Origin: Athripsodes cinereus
Taxonomy: Eukaryota; Arthropoda; Insecta; Trichoptera; Leptoceridae
DNA length: 64,000 bases
NCBI GenBank assembly: GCA_947579605.1
Contig: OX388320.1
Location: forward strand, 6,324,001 to 6,388,000
Reading direction: 5' to 3'
Each line of letters starts with the position of its first letter. Position 1 is the first letter of the stretch. Shown here piece after piece: positions 30,896 through 42,995 of the stretch. A program made the translations under genes and the position numbers. Below the pieces are notes generated by a model, which saw only the letters and a program-made list of their open reading frames with translations, had not been told where the DNA came from and ran no database searches.

Positions 30896-31623
30896 TAATT
30901 TTCTGTGCGTTAAAAGGCACTTTGGGATGGGTGACACATTTTACCACCGAATCGAAGATATTAAATGTCATGTATATGATATTTTAAGAATAGTTGTCTC
31001 TAAAACAACATATTTTACTTCAACTTACAATAAAATATAAATTATTTAGGGGATCTATTCTTTACCAAGAATTCCACATGGTCAAAGTCTTTGATAATAA
31101 GCATCATGAAAGATAAGAAAACAAAAGTGTTATATACACGTAGAATGTGATTTTTTTATAACTAGAAGAGATGTATGACCTCTCCAACATTGCAATATTG
31201 TTTACATTTTTATTATTACCATACAATAAAATGTACGAGTAATATGTTAGTTTCATGCAGCATTGAGTATGAAACTAAAAAAGTGAAACCAAACACAACA
31301 TCAATCGTTCCTTGTAAAATCACATTTGAAACAAATGTTTTCATCTTATGCTTAACGTAAAAAATGCAAGTTTACACCTTTTCATAATAAAAAAAAACTG
31401 CAATATTTTTTTCTTAGAATCATTGTATAATTACTTGAGTCTGTTTGTACGCATGTACAATATTGTATCGTGTGATAAAGTTATAATTTATATGAATTCC
31501 TATCACAATTGAGTAAAAAAGTAAAAAAAAAAGTTTTCTTTTGGATTTGTCGTAAATTTCATTTGAAAATTGAATATTGTTTTCGTTTTATCTTGCCAAA
31601 ATAATTAATATTAGAAACCAGTG

Positions 31624-31819
31624 GGCCTAGTCAAAACACATTTAAGCGTTACGTTTTCGTTTCGTTTTCGTTCAAACAAGACGAGGTTGCGAGAACGCAT
31701 CAATTTTCGTAGCTAAAATACACAAGTAGCTACGAAAATTGTCGCGTTCTCGCAACATCGTCAACGTTTGAACGAAAACGAAACGAAAACGTAACGCTTA
31801 AATGTGTTTTGACTAGGCC
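31624..31819. mobile_element. 196-bp foldback (palindromic) MITE
   Basis: The two halves are inverted copies along nearly their full length. The left end is GGCCTAGTCAAAACACATTT and the right end is its inverse. Inner blocks (AACGAAAACGAAACG, GCGTTCTCGCAAC, CAATTTTCGTAGCT) are also mirrored, with a centre of about 13 bp. The left flank reads TG and the right flank TA, so a TA duplication with one mutation is possible. Confidence 0.8.
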
Positions 31820-32323
31820 TACAGGAATTTTGTAATTTGTAAAAACTAACGATCAGCTGTGTAACGATAAATAAATGAATTAATGAAATAAAATTAAAAA
31901 AAATAGAATATTAGTTTCAATAAATAATAAATATTTTACATAAGCTCACTGTACAATGTGGCCTTTTGTTATTTAAACAATGACGTGATTTAAATATATT
32001 GAAGTTATTTTTAAAGCAAGCTAGAGTAGAATATACCTGTGCTACTTCTCCATTATTTTTTTTTACCAATTTGATTATATTTTTCCTGAAGAAGCCGAGT
32101 TTGATAACTAGTTATAATTATTTTTATTACCAACATGTGTATAAAAGTTATAATAATAAATACCTATGGACTGTATAATAGTACATAATATCCATTGAGA
32201 TGGTTCTGCATCATAAATTATACAAAGATAAATGTTAAAATTTCTACAAGGTGTAGAATTATATCTACAATACATAATATTATCAGTTAGAATTATTATT
32301 AAAAAAATCACTTTTCATTTCAG

Positions 32324-32989
32324 AAACATGCCACCACCGCCATCATCTATACGAGCCTTACAATAATTCTGACAATTATACCAAGAAGTACCTCAGTCAC
32401 AGTAGCGCCAATCAATACAGAATCAATAAAACATCGAGAAAGTGTCCACAAAGAAATAATCAAATTTGAATATAGTGACAATCAACCAGCTAGTCAGAAT
32501 AATGTTTACGAACCATCGAATAATTCAAATGATAAAAGGCGAGTCATTGAAATAACGAAAAACAAACATTTTGTCGTACCAATTGTGAGAAGAGTCGAAG
32601 TTCCTGTTCCACAGCCTTACGCAATACCTGTTCCGAAACATTATCCGGTTGCAGTTCCACAACCTTATGCCGTTGAAGTTGCTAGACCAGTGGCGGTTCC
32701 TGTACCTCACCCTTATCCTGTACGTGTACCTGTTGCATATCCTGTTCCTGTACCGAGACATATTCCTGTTGCAGTTCCACAACCTTACGCAGTTCACGTG
32801 ACGAGGAATGTTCCGATTCCCGTCCCACAACCATACGCGGTACAAGTTCCTGTAGCCCATCCTGTACCTGTTTATCAAGAATCTCAGTCGGATGATTATA
32901 ATGAAGAGCAACGTGATACATCTGACTCGAATAGAGTAAATAAATATGATTTGTATGGTTATCCTAATGATTATAATTATAAATCGTAA
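32324..32989 (+). CDS. Cuticle-like secreted protein with PVPVPQPYAV repeats (exon 2)
   Basis: The exon opens right after the acceptor TTTTCATTTCAG and stays open for 221 codons to TAA. The first ~30 residues (KHATTAIIYTSLTIILTIIP ... SVTVAP) form the hydrophobic part of a signal peptide; the Met comes from the exon at 28234, giving about 225 residues in total. After an N/E-rich linker containing KRR, residues ~95-190 consist of alternating Pro/Val/Tyr units such as VPVPQPYAIPV, VAVPQPYAVEV and VPVAYPVPVP. A charged tail rich in D, N and Y follows. Low-complexity PYxV-type repeats are known from insect cuticular proteins without a chitin-binding R&R domain, and no R&R motif is seen here. A structural role in cuticle is inferred. 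Confidence 0.8.
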   Translation, partial: KHATTAIIYTSLTIILTIIPRSTSVTVAPINTESIKHRESVHKEIIKFEYSDNQPASQNNVYEPSNNSNDKRRVIEITKNKHFVVPIVRRVEVPVPQPYAIPVPKHYPVAVPQPYAVEVARPVAVPVPHPYPVRVPVAYPVPVPRHIPVAVPQPYAVHVTRNVPIPVPQPYAVQVPVAHPVPVYQESQSDDYNEEQRDTSDSNRVNKYDLYGYPNDYNYKS

Positions 32990-33137
32990 AAATGAGTGTG
33001 TTTTATTTAATATTTTAAACTTTTATCCCAATTAGAATTATGAACTAAATATATCGAAGGTTTGCTGATTGGAATATGACATATTGTTTAGAAATTTCGT
33101 GGTTATTAGATGCTTTATATTTTAATTGTGGTTTGAC

Positions 33138-33143
33138 AATAAA
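33138..33143 (+). terminator. Poly(A) signal of the PYAV-repeat gene
   Basis: AATAAA about 150 bp after the stop codon, the first canonical hexamer downstream. Confidence 0.5.
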
Positions 33144-33944
33144 CGTAATTGATAATCAAGGCTTGTAAATAGAACAAAATCTGTATATTTATTGAGTACG
33201 GAAAATTATCGACTTACCATAAAAATTGAAAAAATGTCATGAGAATGCAGAGATCCATCTGTGTGATTCTACTATACAAGACATGTAGTAGAAAAATAAT
33301 ATGAAATTAACGAATGGAATGACTATCAAATATTGCCCAGTACCTAGGCATTTGACAAAGTCCTAAATTACTCGCAAACGAGTGGATTGCATTAGAAACA
33401 ATAAAATACAATTTAACACAGTCATAAAATCTGTTTTTTTTTCGAAGGTTTGAATCTTCAATCCTTAACCTTTCAAAACCATAAATTAAAATTAAATTTG
33501 TCACTTTTACATATTTTTGATTAAAGCGACATCTATCATACATCATTGGTAACTAAGTAAGAGATATATAATAAATGTATACATACTTTCACCAGCATGA
33601 AAGGTTGCAAAGTAAGAATCGTGCAACTGCCTGTGAGGCATAATAGTGTGTATCTAAAATTGCATTGATTCATATTGTAAAGCATATTCATTAAATATAT
33701 AGATCCAGTTTCTACAGATGGTGCTGAATTAATTTAAATGCATATAATTGATTAACTGACTTTATTTTCAAAAGCTTTAGTCAAAGAGAATGTTCGTATG
33801 TTCAATACCCACATACACCATACTAATTCAATACTCTTACAGTTTCTTACTCATGTAGTCTTAGTACTAGATAGTATTTTGATAAATCTAATTATTTATT
33901 CCATGGTAAAGAAATGGTCTCGCAATTTTTTATAAGTTATTGAG

Positions 33945-34098
33945 TGGCCAGTAATAGGCAGGTATTCGTATAACATCAAGTACAGGCAATCAATATCTAC
34001 GATTCAATGATGAGAGGTGACAGGAAAGTCTGCAATGTTTATCGCTTCTAGTAAGTCCACCGACTACCCCACTTATTGGGATATGCCGTCATACTTAG
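33945..34098 (+). repeat. Dispersed repeat R1, plus orientation
   Basis: Ends CCGACTACCCCACTTATTGGGATATGCCGTCATA, the R1/LINE-C 3' terminus, preceded by a diverged R1 body. Confidence 0.6.
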
Positions 34099-34109
34099 TG
34101 TATTAATAT

Positions 34110-34280
34110 AAGATTTTTTTTTATTCTTCACTGTACATTGTTTACAATAATACAAAATAACATAGAAAATATCATTTATAAAATTCAATGTACAGAGGGC
34201 GAGTTTATCGCTAAAATGCGATGTCTTTCAACTAATCCGGTTATTAAAATTAAAAATTAAAAAATAAAACAAAAACAGAC
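34110..34280 (-). mobile_element. Possible LINE 3' end
   Basis: A T-run at the left, then AATGTACAGAGGGCGAGTTTATCGCTAAAATGCGATG, resembles the reversed 3' end of jockey-type LINEs with the poly(A) side to the left. This rests on recognition only; there is no second copy in the window. Confidence 0.3.
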
Positions 34281-35320
34281 ATAAATATACATCCATCCAC
34301 ATACATATCTACAGCAATAATATAAATAAAAAAACAAAAATACAATATAAAGTAAACAAATGAAAAAGACACATGCAGGCAACAATGCATTTATGTTACA
34401 TTATTGCAATAAATAGGTATACTTATCTAACATGAAATATTTAGCTGGTATATTGGCATGGAATCGAAGAATTTCCTACATCGCGTTCTCGCCAACAGAA
34501 TAATATTAGTAGTGGTTTAATAGCCATATAAACTAATATGAATGGATTAAATATATTAAAGTATTGATCTTTTAATGCCATTGTCTCACTACTAAATTTA
34601 TGAAATAAGCACTTCAAAAATAAACTTTTATATTTTAATATTTAAGAAATTTACTGGATGTGGAAACATGCACAGGTACACCAAAGTTTTCTGGTATAAA
34701 ACATTAATTTAGGTTTCGCGCTCACCGATTTCAAATATGAACAATAAATCGAATTTAAAAGATCGATTATTTTCTCGCACTTGTACCCATTACGTATGGG
34801 TATGGGTATAAGGAACATAAAATGAAAAAAATATTTTTCATTTGTTGAGTTTCTGTTCGAATTGAATTACCATTTCTCACGATATTCCTCATATTCTTAC
34901 ATAATTATATCGATGTTATAAGAACGGTGTACCGTAAACAAAGTTCGATTAGTTACGTAGACTCTGCAATGTCTACATACAAAGGTTAATGTCTTTCACA
35001 TACTTTGGTACACATGATATATATCGACTTCCTATGCAGTGAGTTGCAAGACAAACGCTTAATTGTAATGTAAAGTAAAGATTGCCAATATCCGCTTATA
35101 TAATCAGCTGTTTATAAAGTTACACAGTGCATTTATTATTTCTACCTACACATTAATTAATAAATGATATCGTACGATACCTATATATGAGAAAACAGAC
35201 ATGGTGGTCATATGTTATTTATCACTGTACACTAGATAACAATTAATATATTAATTAAGTTTAGATCACATTGATCTAATTAGAAAAAATGGCTTCTTAT
35301 TCTCTCTTTCGAGTTTATTG

Positions 35321-35410
35321 GAGCACTTCTGGTAGCTTAATTATTGGACAAAGCACATCTCGCGAAACGAATGGGTTGCGGGTTCAAACCCCGTCTAGAG
35401 CACCCCCAAA
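35321..35410 (+). repeat. tRNA-derived SINE, family S2
   Basis: GGTAGCTTAATTATTGGAC resembles an A box and GGGTTCAAACCCC a B box of RNA polymerase III. The spacing is tRNA-like but the acceptor and anticodon stems do not close, so this is not a functional tRNA. Related fragments lie at 12563 and 24738. Confidence 0.6.
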
Positions 35411-36688
35411 TATTCCCAAAATACAGAAAGTAAATTATTTCAGTTATGCTGAATGTGACTTTTTTATTTGACTTGGTTATTTTTTTGAACGCAACAGCCT
35501 CTAGCCTCGATATTAATATGATCACAATCGCTCAGAACAGTGTCTTTAAAATTTTTGCATCACATTCGACTATAGTTGATATTTCTCCACACTACATATA
35601 ACGAAATATCATGAAGTAGTGCGTCTATAGGTGTTTTATAATACTCTTTTTGCAATTTCCCGTCGCAGATTTGATTTCAGAATAGGTGAGAATAACATGA
35701 ACTCCACCTTTTCTTATCGGTTTATGGGTTTAATTAATGATTTATTTTAATACAATAATTCTCACAATCTAATTGTTATATTATTACAAATACGCGGATG
35801 TGCCGTGAGGTTAATAAAAAAATTATTTCACTCACCATAAATTTTACTAATTTTATATTTTATCAAAATCTCGATCAAAATGATTGTTTCTTCAATTGAG
35901 ATTAATGGAGGTATTAATTACATAGTTCTTTATGATTTTTATTGCTATTAAGTAAATATATATTGCATTAATAACTTCATTTGCTTGATCTCATTTCTAC
36001 ATTTTATCGACTTTTTCCTTTGCGAAGAAAATTATAAAATTCGCGTTATAAGAAAAGAATCAATTTTTTTAATAAATTTCCGCACATATGTATTATGATA
36101 TGTGTGATTTGGCATTGAAATTGGACAAATCCATTTATAATAAAATGTCAGTGGAGCTTAAATAACAAATAGATTTTGACCAATTTTCATCATTGAATTT
36201 ATTTTATCCGCTAGTTTTCACAAAAAAACTCATAATTATTGACTGTTTTTAAAAATGCAGTTTATAGAACTCTGCATGCTTAGTTATAAAAAGGGCACAT
36301 TTTGGAATATTTCTGCATAATATATATTTGGATTGCATATATCTGCATATATGTAGCTACAAAAATGATATATTTGGATTTGCCCATTTTCTATCTAAAA
36401 CCGCTCATATAAATATCTATGAAAATCAAAAACGTTCTGTTAAATTTGCTGAAATTGTCTCTTTGTACCTGTCTAAAAATTCATGATTTTAATTTAATAT
36501 AAACAAAGACAATATGCTATCTTAAGAGGACATATTATGAAATAGGAGAGTATGCATGAAAAATTATACTAGAGTGGCAAAAGCGCGACGTATTATACAA
36601 GGAAAGGAATAAGTGGCGTTCAAGTCTTTGTTGTTATTTCCTAAGAGAAACGACTTTATGGCGATGGTGATAATAAACAAAGAGTCAT

Positions 36689-36903
36689 TAATTTCTTCTT
36701 CTTTTTCACATGTCCTGCCGGATCCCCCCAACGTTATCTACCGTTTCGGAGAATACTTCCCTATTCTTGGCGGTGCGAAACATCTCCCCCACGGTTCTGA
36801 CATAGGTCCATTCTCGAATGTTTCGAAGCCAGGAGAGCTGTCTTCTGTCGACCCTCTGCGGCCCTTGATCTTCCCCTTCACGATGAGCTGGAGTATGTTG
36901 TAC
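36689..36903 (-). mobile_element. LINE ORF2 C-terminal fragment (family F)
   Basis: The minus strand reads LQLIVKGKIKGRR, then in a shifted frame WLRNIREWTYVRTVGEMFRTAKN ending in a stop. This is the typical C-terminal tail of an insect LINE. A GAA-repeat tail follows (TTC on the plus strand near 36690-36708). 5'-truncated, one frameshift. Confidence 0.7.
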
Positions 36904-37682
36904 TTGTTGCCTCTCATTTAGAAGACCTTTTCATTCAGTCATTTATTTAGAATACCTTGTTTTTGTTGGCCCAAAGATGACAACTGCAGTTCTTATGTGT
37001 TTATTACATGTAATGAATTCACTGGTTGCTCAACTTAAAAAAAACTTCTTGGTTATATAGATATTCCATAACATTATTGCTCTCATAATGAGCCAAACAT
37101 AATACTTTCAGCGGCGTCACACTCAGTAAGACATAAGACATAGTTACGGGATTTGTCTACTTTACATAACGAGTTTATACTTCTTAAATTAGTTCACATA
37201 CAAATGCGATAAATTATTTTAGTGTGTAGATACTATGTTAATTATATAATATTGTATAATACCTAATAGCATTTTATTTTATACATTTAAATATTATAAC
37301 AGATTTACATTTATATACTTATGGCTGTAGTAAAATACATTATGTATATCTAAGGTAGTCTTAATTTGTGGGTGTGGATATATACACATATACAGCGATT
37401 GGATAAATTGAAACGAGCGTTTCCTTCTACCGTAGATTATTTTTATTTGTATATATTTTAAGGAAAATTGATTTGTCATCTAGGTTCAGCAAACATTTTT
37501 GTAATTTTATTACTGTTTTTATTTTATGAATGTAATTGCTTTTCTTGGCGAGAGGATAAAAAAAATAGTAGGTACTTCCCTAAATAATACAAAGCCAATA
37601 TGTAGTTAAAAAATCAATTAACAATTATTTACAGAAAACATTTAAAAATGGAACACCGGCTAAGTAAAAGTCTCCAATTTTT

Positions 37683-37860
37683 TTACGTAAGCTTTCAAGT
37701 GTCCTGTAAAATATATTTACATCTTAAATTCAATGTATTGTTTCTACCTATCCTGATTATTCTAAATTTCCTTAGAATGGAAAACACGGCTTACATATTA
37801 ATTACATTTAGATGGTCTGCTGGCTTCTCCTATTGTGGGATATACCGTGATGGTGTAGTA
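37683..37860 (+). repeat. Dispersed repeat R1, plus orientation
   Basis: Carries TTTCAAGTGTCCTGTAAAA, TACATCTTAAATTCA, then GGTCTGCTGGCTTCTCC and ATTGTGGGATATACCGTGATGG, with a short GTA-type tail. The body has a diverged middle. Confidence 0.7.
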
Positions 37861-39389
37861 GTATTTGAAAATCAACATAAAAAGATGCAAAGAGATGAAG
37901 TTAGTCAAGAGAAAAGATATATTGCTAAAATATTTCAGATATTCCAGTAAAAAAGTTTTCATGCAAATTTGTTCTACATAATCACTTCAATTTCATGAAA
38001 TTTTATCATAAAATATCTTGCCCAGTCGTAAACAAGTGGACGGTCTTTGAAAACAGAATGGAATATTTAAAAATATATTCTTCTTGAGTCTTTAATAGTT
38101 CATAAATAGATGTCAAATCTTACTGAACTTGAAACATGTATGACAACATATATTAATAACTAAAATCTACGAACGCGTGAGTTTTTCTATTGCACCTTTA
38201 CTTTCAAATTTCATATTTTAGGTATAATTAAAATTGTATCAACATTATTGGTGCAGTAATTTCAGATTTATTTCAGTTTTTCATTGCCATTTGTAGGTAT
38301 TTTACGAAATTAGGTCATGTGTAGATAAAATTGATATTTGATAATATTATCATTATATTGTTTTTGATTATTTTTATTATTATTATATAATTAGAACCCA
38401 TGTAGATAGTTCATAACAAAATACCTTCGTATGTAATAGTGCATAAAAAACAACAACAAATAGCACTATAAAAATAAATAGATAATTATTAAGATTTGTA
38501 AAACAATCAGTAGTCTCAATAAGAATCATGTTAGTACTAATATTGTTTTATAAATTATGTTAAAGTTGTTATTGAGTAACAAAATTGTATTTTGATTGTA
38601 ACAGTAAGTTTGTAGAATGCATAGTTCAGGTAAATTGAAACAAGTGTTTCGTTATACTTTAAAAAATAAATCGTAAGATACACAAGCTGTTATTGATCAA
38701 AATAAAATAAAAATCTTTAGACTTATTATCTGATCATTATTAATCTCTCTCACGATTTATAATCTATTGTGGAAAGACACAGAATCATTTGCTTCAATTT
38801 ATCTGATTATGGAACTCTTATACGTGTGCATCGACACAATAAATAGAAATGCATAGCATTTATTGATCTGTAGATTTAACACACAAAACTTTGATTCGAG
38901 GCTTTGAAAAGACAACGTCACCTTATTTGGTAGTGTCCTGGATGAGACTTGAACACGCAATTGAAAAAAATAAAATAAAATTATATATCTATTCGTCAAT
39001 GACGAAAACATATCATGCATAATTGTATTGCAAATATTGATGATCTTGTACATTGTTTCCCCTTCAAAGTATTGTGTGTGATTTTTCGTCACCTGAAAAA
39101 AGGAGATCTTTCCTAGTGATAGTTGGTGCAAAATAACGTCTTCAAGAGTTTGTTGAATTGCACTACCTAGTTATTTTTCGTACATTCAAGGACCCAATAT
39201 TTTGCAGTGATTAAGAAGATATTTTTTCTTTGTATTTTGTACAATTAAGTTATTCTAATTATGTTATTACTCTTTTGGTTACCTTATAATATATAGAGAT
39301 GGAGAAATATTTAAAAACTAAACCACCGAGGCCTATATTGACGTTTAAATTGAAGACAAATGATAATTTGCTATTTTCTTAGATATATA
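37861..39389. other. Intergenic, nothing recognised except one TIR-element trace
   Basis: AAAAGACAACGTCACCTTATT at about 38909 matches the terminal repeat of the 14101-14906 element. No gene seen. Confidence 0.4.
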
Positions 39390-39612
39390 TACTATACCAT
39401 CACGGCATATCCCACAAGTGGGGTAGCCAGCAGACCAGCTGCATATAATAAACATGCAAGCTGTCCTCTCCGTGCCAATATAAAATCGAGACATTCAGGA
39501 AGGGTAGCAAGCCTCATCGCTGAATTTAAGATGTAAAATGTCTTATTTTTTCAAACACCTGCCTTTTACAGGACACTCGAAAACTTACGAATAAGAGTGG
39601 GAGACAAGACAA
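39390..39612 (-). repeat. Dispersed repeat R1, best-preserved copy
   Basis: Starts TACCATCACGGCATATCCCA and ends AAGAGTGGGAGAC. All blocks listed for the other copies are present in order, so it serves as the reference for the family. Confidence 0.8.
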
Positions 39613-41594
39613 TCTTAGATCAAAAACAATAAAATTAGATTAACCTTCGAATGTAGCAAACCATCAAATAAAATTACTAAGATTGGTACTTGAAAAATCG
39701 GCAAAATTGAGAAATAAACATGAATTAAATAATCGCGTACTGGTAACATCAAGTAAGACAATATTGTTACTAGTAATTCATAATTAGACGTGTAAGATAG
39801 TAGCTGTGTACTGTTAAATCATAATAATTTAATATAATGTTTTAAATTAAATAATACAAAACCACTTGCATTGTTGACGTGACCTACTAATAAAACACTT
39901 GTTGTTTATTATTAGATCAATCAAATTATAATAATAATCAAGAAATCAAATTAGCTACACATACATAATATATGTAGGTTTATATCAAATTATGTTGTAT
40001 TATAAACTAGTTAAGTTAGTGAATGAAATGTTGTTGATGAGCATATCATAACATAATGGATGATTATCTAAAATATTACATCGCCAATTATGTACTGTAC
40101 TACTAATGTAAACTAATACTACTAATGTACCATACTATATAAAGGTGCAAAGTTATGTACAACATGTCGAATTTTAGCCAAAGTGACTTGTAACATAATA
40201 TTTTGTAGTTCACTATCTTGAAAACGTGTTAACTTTTGAGATATCCAATGAAATGATAAATTATATTGATTTTTTGTTACAGCAAAACAATATTTGAATA
40301 TTATATTGAGTTTTTTAAAAAAATGGGTGACATGATTTAATGATTAACAATAATTGGCCGACTCCGTGGTGCAACGGCTATCGTAGTCGACTTGCAGTCC
40401 TGGGTTCGATTCCCAGCTGGGTCGCGGATTTTCGTAAGGAATTTTCGCAACCAGGGTTTGGAAAAGAACTGTCTCAGCAAAATTGAGACAGCACTGGTTG
40501 TCTGGAATAAATTACGTAAGTGATAAGTCCGCCAGCTATACTGACATTTGTGTATAGGAAAGTGTTTTTTTTTTTAATAATTTTTGATAAAAATTTCGTG
40601 TCAGCAAATATGTCAGAATCAGGTGTAATTTTGAGATAAAACTTAAAAAAAGTTATACTGAAAAATATCGTCTCGTAACATGTACCTAATTTTGTTTTGC
40701 TCCGGCACACGGAATTACAATGCCAAAAATCTGATATTAATTATTAATCCTTTCATTTCAGACATGCAGATAAACTGCTGGTCATGAATACATAAGTTCT
40801 CGTACGGAAGTATCAAATTTTTTATTGCCTTTTGGATCAAAAACTAGAAACTGACTTGATCAAAGGATTGACGATGAATCAGTAATATTTTATTCAATTT
40901 TATTTAGTTATTTGCATCTATGTAAATTATAAATGGGAATGTAAGGTGTTTAGTAGCATACAATGTACATTTGTATACTCTACAGCAGAACACTTTCTCG
41001 TTTACTTCATATATATTTACTATATTATGTACTTTACTATTTATAATATGTGTTATAATACTTAATGGTTTAAAACTTAACTTAGTAACTATGAATAATT
41101 TCTTATCACGTATTGAGTAGATTAATTACTCTGTGCCGACTTTACTTAAACAGTAGCCTAGAATTCACTATCAAAAATATCTTATAAAAACAATATGAAC
41201 AATTTTTCGAAGAAATTAGTTTTTATGAATCTGCCAATATTTTTTGACATCCTTTGTTTCTACATAATATTTTGTGCTCGGAATTTTAAGTGAATCCATA
41301 TTTCCGCCTTTATTATCACGATATCTCCAAAAAGTAAAATAAAACATATTTCACAGATATTTTGCGTTCATCTTATTTAATTTCATATTCAAAATGAACC
41401 AGACAGAGTAGACGTAACACCAGATGACCTCACTGATTTAGCATGTTTTTTTTATTCATTCTCATTCGTAAGGTTTTTCATCAATTTCACAATATTCCAC
41501 AATCCTAACATAAAATATGTATGGCAAAGCACCCGAAATCAAGTGAAGCAAATATTTGAAATATTATATAGTATGATTGCTTAAATAAGACAGT
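39613..41594. other. Intergenic with one tRNA-like SINE
   Basis: AT-rich; apart from the SINE head at 40356-40424 nothing is recognised. Confidence 0.4.
40356..40424 (+). repeat. tRNA-derived SINE head, family S3
   Basis: GGCCGACTCCGTGGTGCAACGG resembles an A box and GGTTCGATTCC at 40403-40413 is a perfect B box inside a 5-bp T-arm (CTGGG/CCCAG). The acceptor stem does not pair properly and an unrelated body follows, so a SINE rather than a tRNA gene is called. Confidence 0.65.
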
Positions 41595-42025
41595 AAAATA
41601 TCCCACAAGTGGGGTAACATAACAAACCATGTATAGACAAATCACACAGATCGAGCTAGTCCCGAAATAAGATATGAATCTTGTATTATTGGTACCAACG
41701 CGATGATACACATATATTATATAGAATGCACTAAACACATATACATGTAACACCCAGACCCAGAAAAATTTGAAAAAGGTCATTCTTAAATATGCCCTGG
41801 CCGGAAATCGAATCCGGGACCTCTGCGCCACACCGGCCGACAACACGTAGCAGCAGATCAGTTGCATGTAATAAATACGCAAGCGATCTCATCGTGTCAA
41901 CTACGTGCAGAATGGGTGGAAAACCTCATCACTGAATTTAAGATGTAAAATATCTTTATTTTTCAAATACTTGCCTCTTACATGACAATAGAAAGCCTAC
42001 GTTGATGAGTGAGAGATCAATTCTT
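41595..42025 (-). repeat. R1 copy interrupted by a tRNA-like SINE
   Basis: The R1 terminus ATATCCCACAAGTGGGGTA (41599-41617) resumes as GCAGCAGATCAGTTGCATG from about 41849. The intervening ~230 bp includes CACACAGATCGAGCTAGTCC (also at 15665) and GGAAATCGAATCCGGGACC, a reversed B box. This is therefore a SINE nested on the minus strand. Confidence 0.7.
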
Positions 42026-42579
42026 AGCCGGATGTTGTTTTTTCTTTTCCATACACCCGAAAGATCCAAAATATCTTCATGCTCGTATATTATAAATATT
42101 TATTTATAATCAAACTTTTTGTGTCCTAAGCCATCGCCTTACTCGCCACTGTTAATGTGTTAGCTCTGATAATACAAGCTACCTAATTCGATTATATAAT
42201 GATTTTGGTTTTATTATTGAACATATTGATAGTTAGGTACATTTACACTGTTGTTATAAAATAATATTGTTATTATTATTAAAATATATCTACCTATATA
42301 AATTATAAAAGAGAATAATAATATTTATTCTATAACGTAGAAATATTTCCAATAATAATAATAAATTAATCCACTATGTGATGCGTGATGGTGTATGTAA
42401 TAATAGCTATGAAATGAGCTACGGAAGCCAGCAAATATCTAATACAAAAAAGTCTCTTCCACTAGAAAGTAATTTTTGTTATTTTTGTTGTTTGTGTATC
42501 AATGTTTTGATTTTAATCATTAATGACAAAAGTAATCTCAGAAGGATTGTCTTTACTATAATTATACATGTTAATTAAT

Positions 42580-42720
42580 AGTGTGAAGAATGAAGATATC
42601 AGGAGAGTGAGCGGCTGCTAGAGGAGTGTTGCGGATAGAATGCGTGTAAATAAGTTACGATAGTTTGGACATGTTGAACGAATGCACAATGAAATTATGA
42701 CAAAGAGGATGTATCGGATC
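42580..42720 (+). mobile_element. LINE family C fragment
   Basis: AGTGTTGCGGATAGAATGCG, GGACATGTTGAACGAATGCAC and GACAAAGAGGATGTAT align with 49265-49360. Confidence 0.65.
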
Positions 42721-42794
42721 AAATCCTTGTAATCAACATGCAAGTCGTCTTCTACGTGCCAATAATAGATAAGATGTGAAAAATATTATAACCA

Positions 42795-42995
42795 TATACA
42801 TTCACGACATATCCAACAACTGGAATACTTAGTGGACCAGTCACATGTAATAAACATGCAAGATGTCCTCTCCATGCCAACAAAAATAAACTCATCGCTG
42901 AATTTAATATGTAAAATGTCTTTGTTTTTTCGAACACCTGCCTTTTATTGGACACTCGGAAACTGATGGTAAAGAGCGAGAAACCAATTCTTTGA
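42795..42995 (-). repeat. Dispersed repeat R1
   Basis: CACGACATATCCAACAACTGG, CATGTAATAAACATGCAAG, TTTTTTCGAACACCTGCC and ACTCGGAAAC in R1 order; one internal block is shortened. Confidence 0.7.

Larger units (their letters stand above)
28246..32323 (+). other. Intron of the PYAV-repeat gene
   Basis: GTGAGC donor and TTTTCATTTCAG acceptor. It hosts a LINE family A fragment (28851-29179), a CR1/L2-like LINE fragment (30418-30895), a dispersed repeat (30205-30335) and the 196-bp foldback element (31624-31819). Confidence 0.55.
33150..36688. other. Intergenic, repeat-derived segments
   Basis: Holds an R1 copy (33945-34098), a possible LINE 3' end (34110-34280) and a tRNA-like SINE (35321-35410). 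No gene recognised in the remainder. Confidence 0.45.

Noticed and set aside
35321..35410. Possible tRNA gene
   Set aside because: Only A- and B-box-like parts fit; related fragments at 12.6 and 24.7 kb show it is a dispersed SINE.
36613..36921. 102-codon plus-strand ORF
   Set aside because: It is the antisense of a LINE C-terminal fragment that reads well on the minus strand.
40356..40424. Possible tRNA gene with GCA-like anticodon
   Set aside because: B box and T-arm are good, but the acceptor and anticodon stems do not close and a repeat-like body follows; treated as a SINE.
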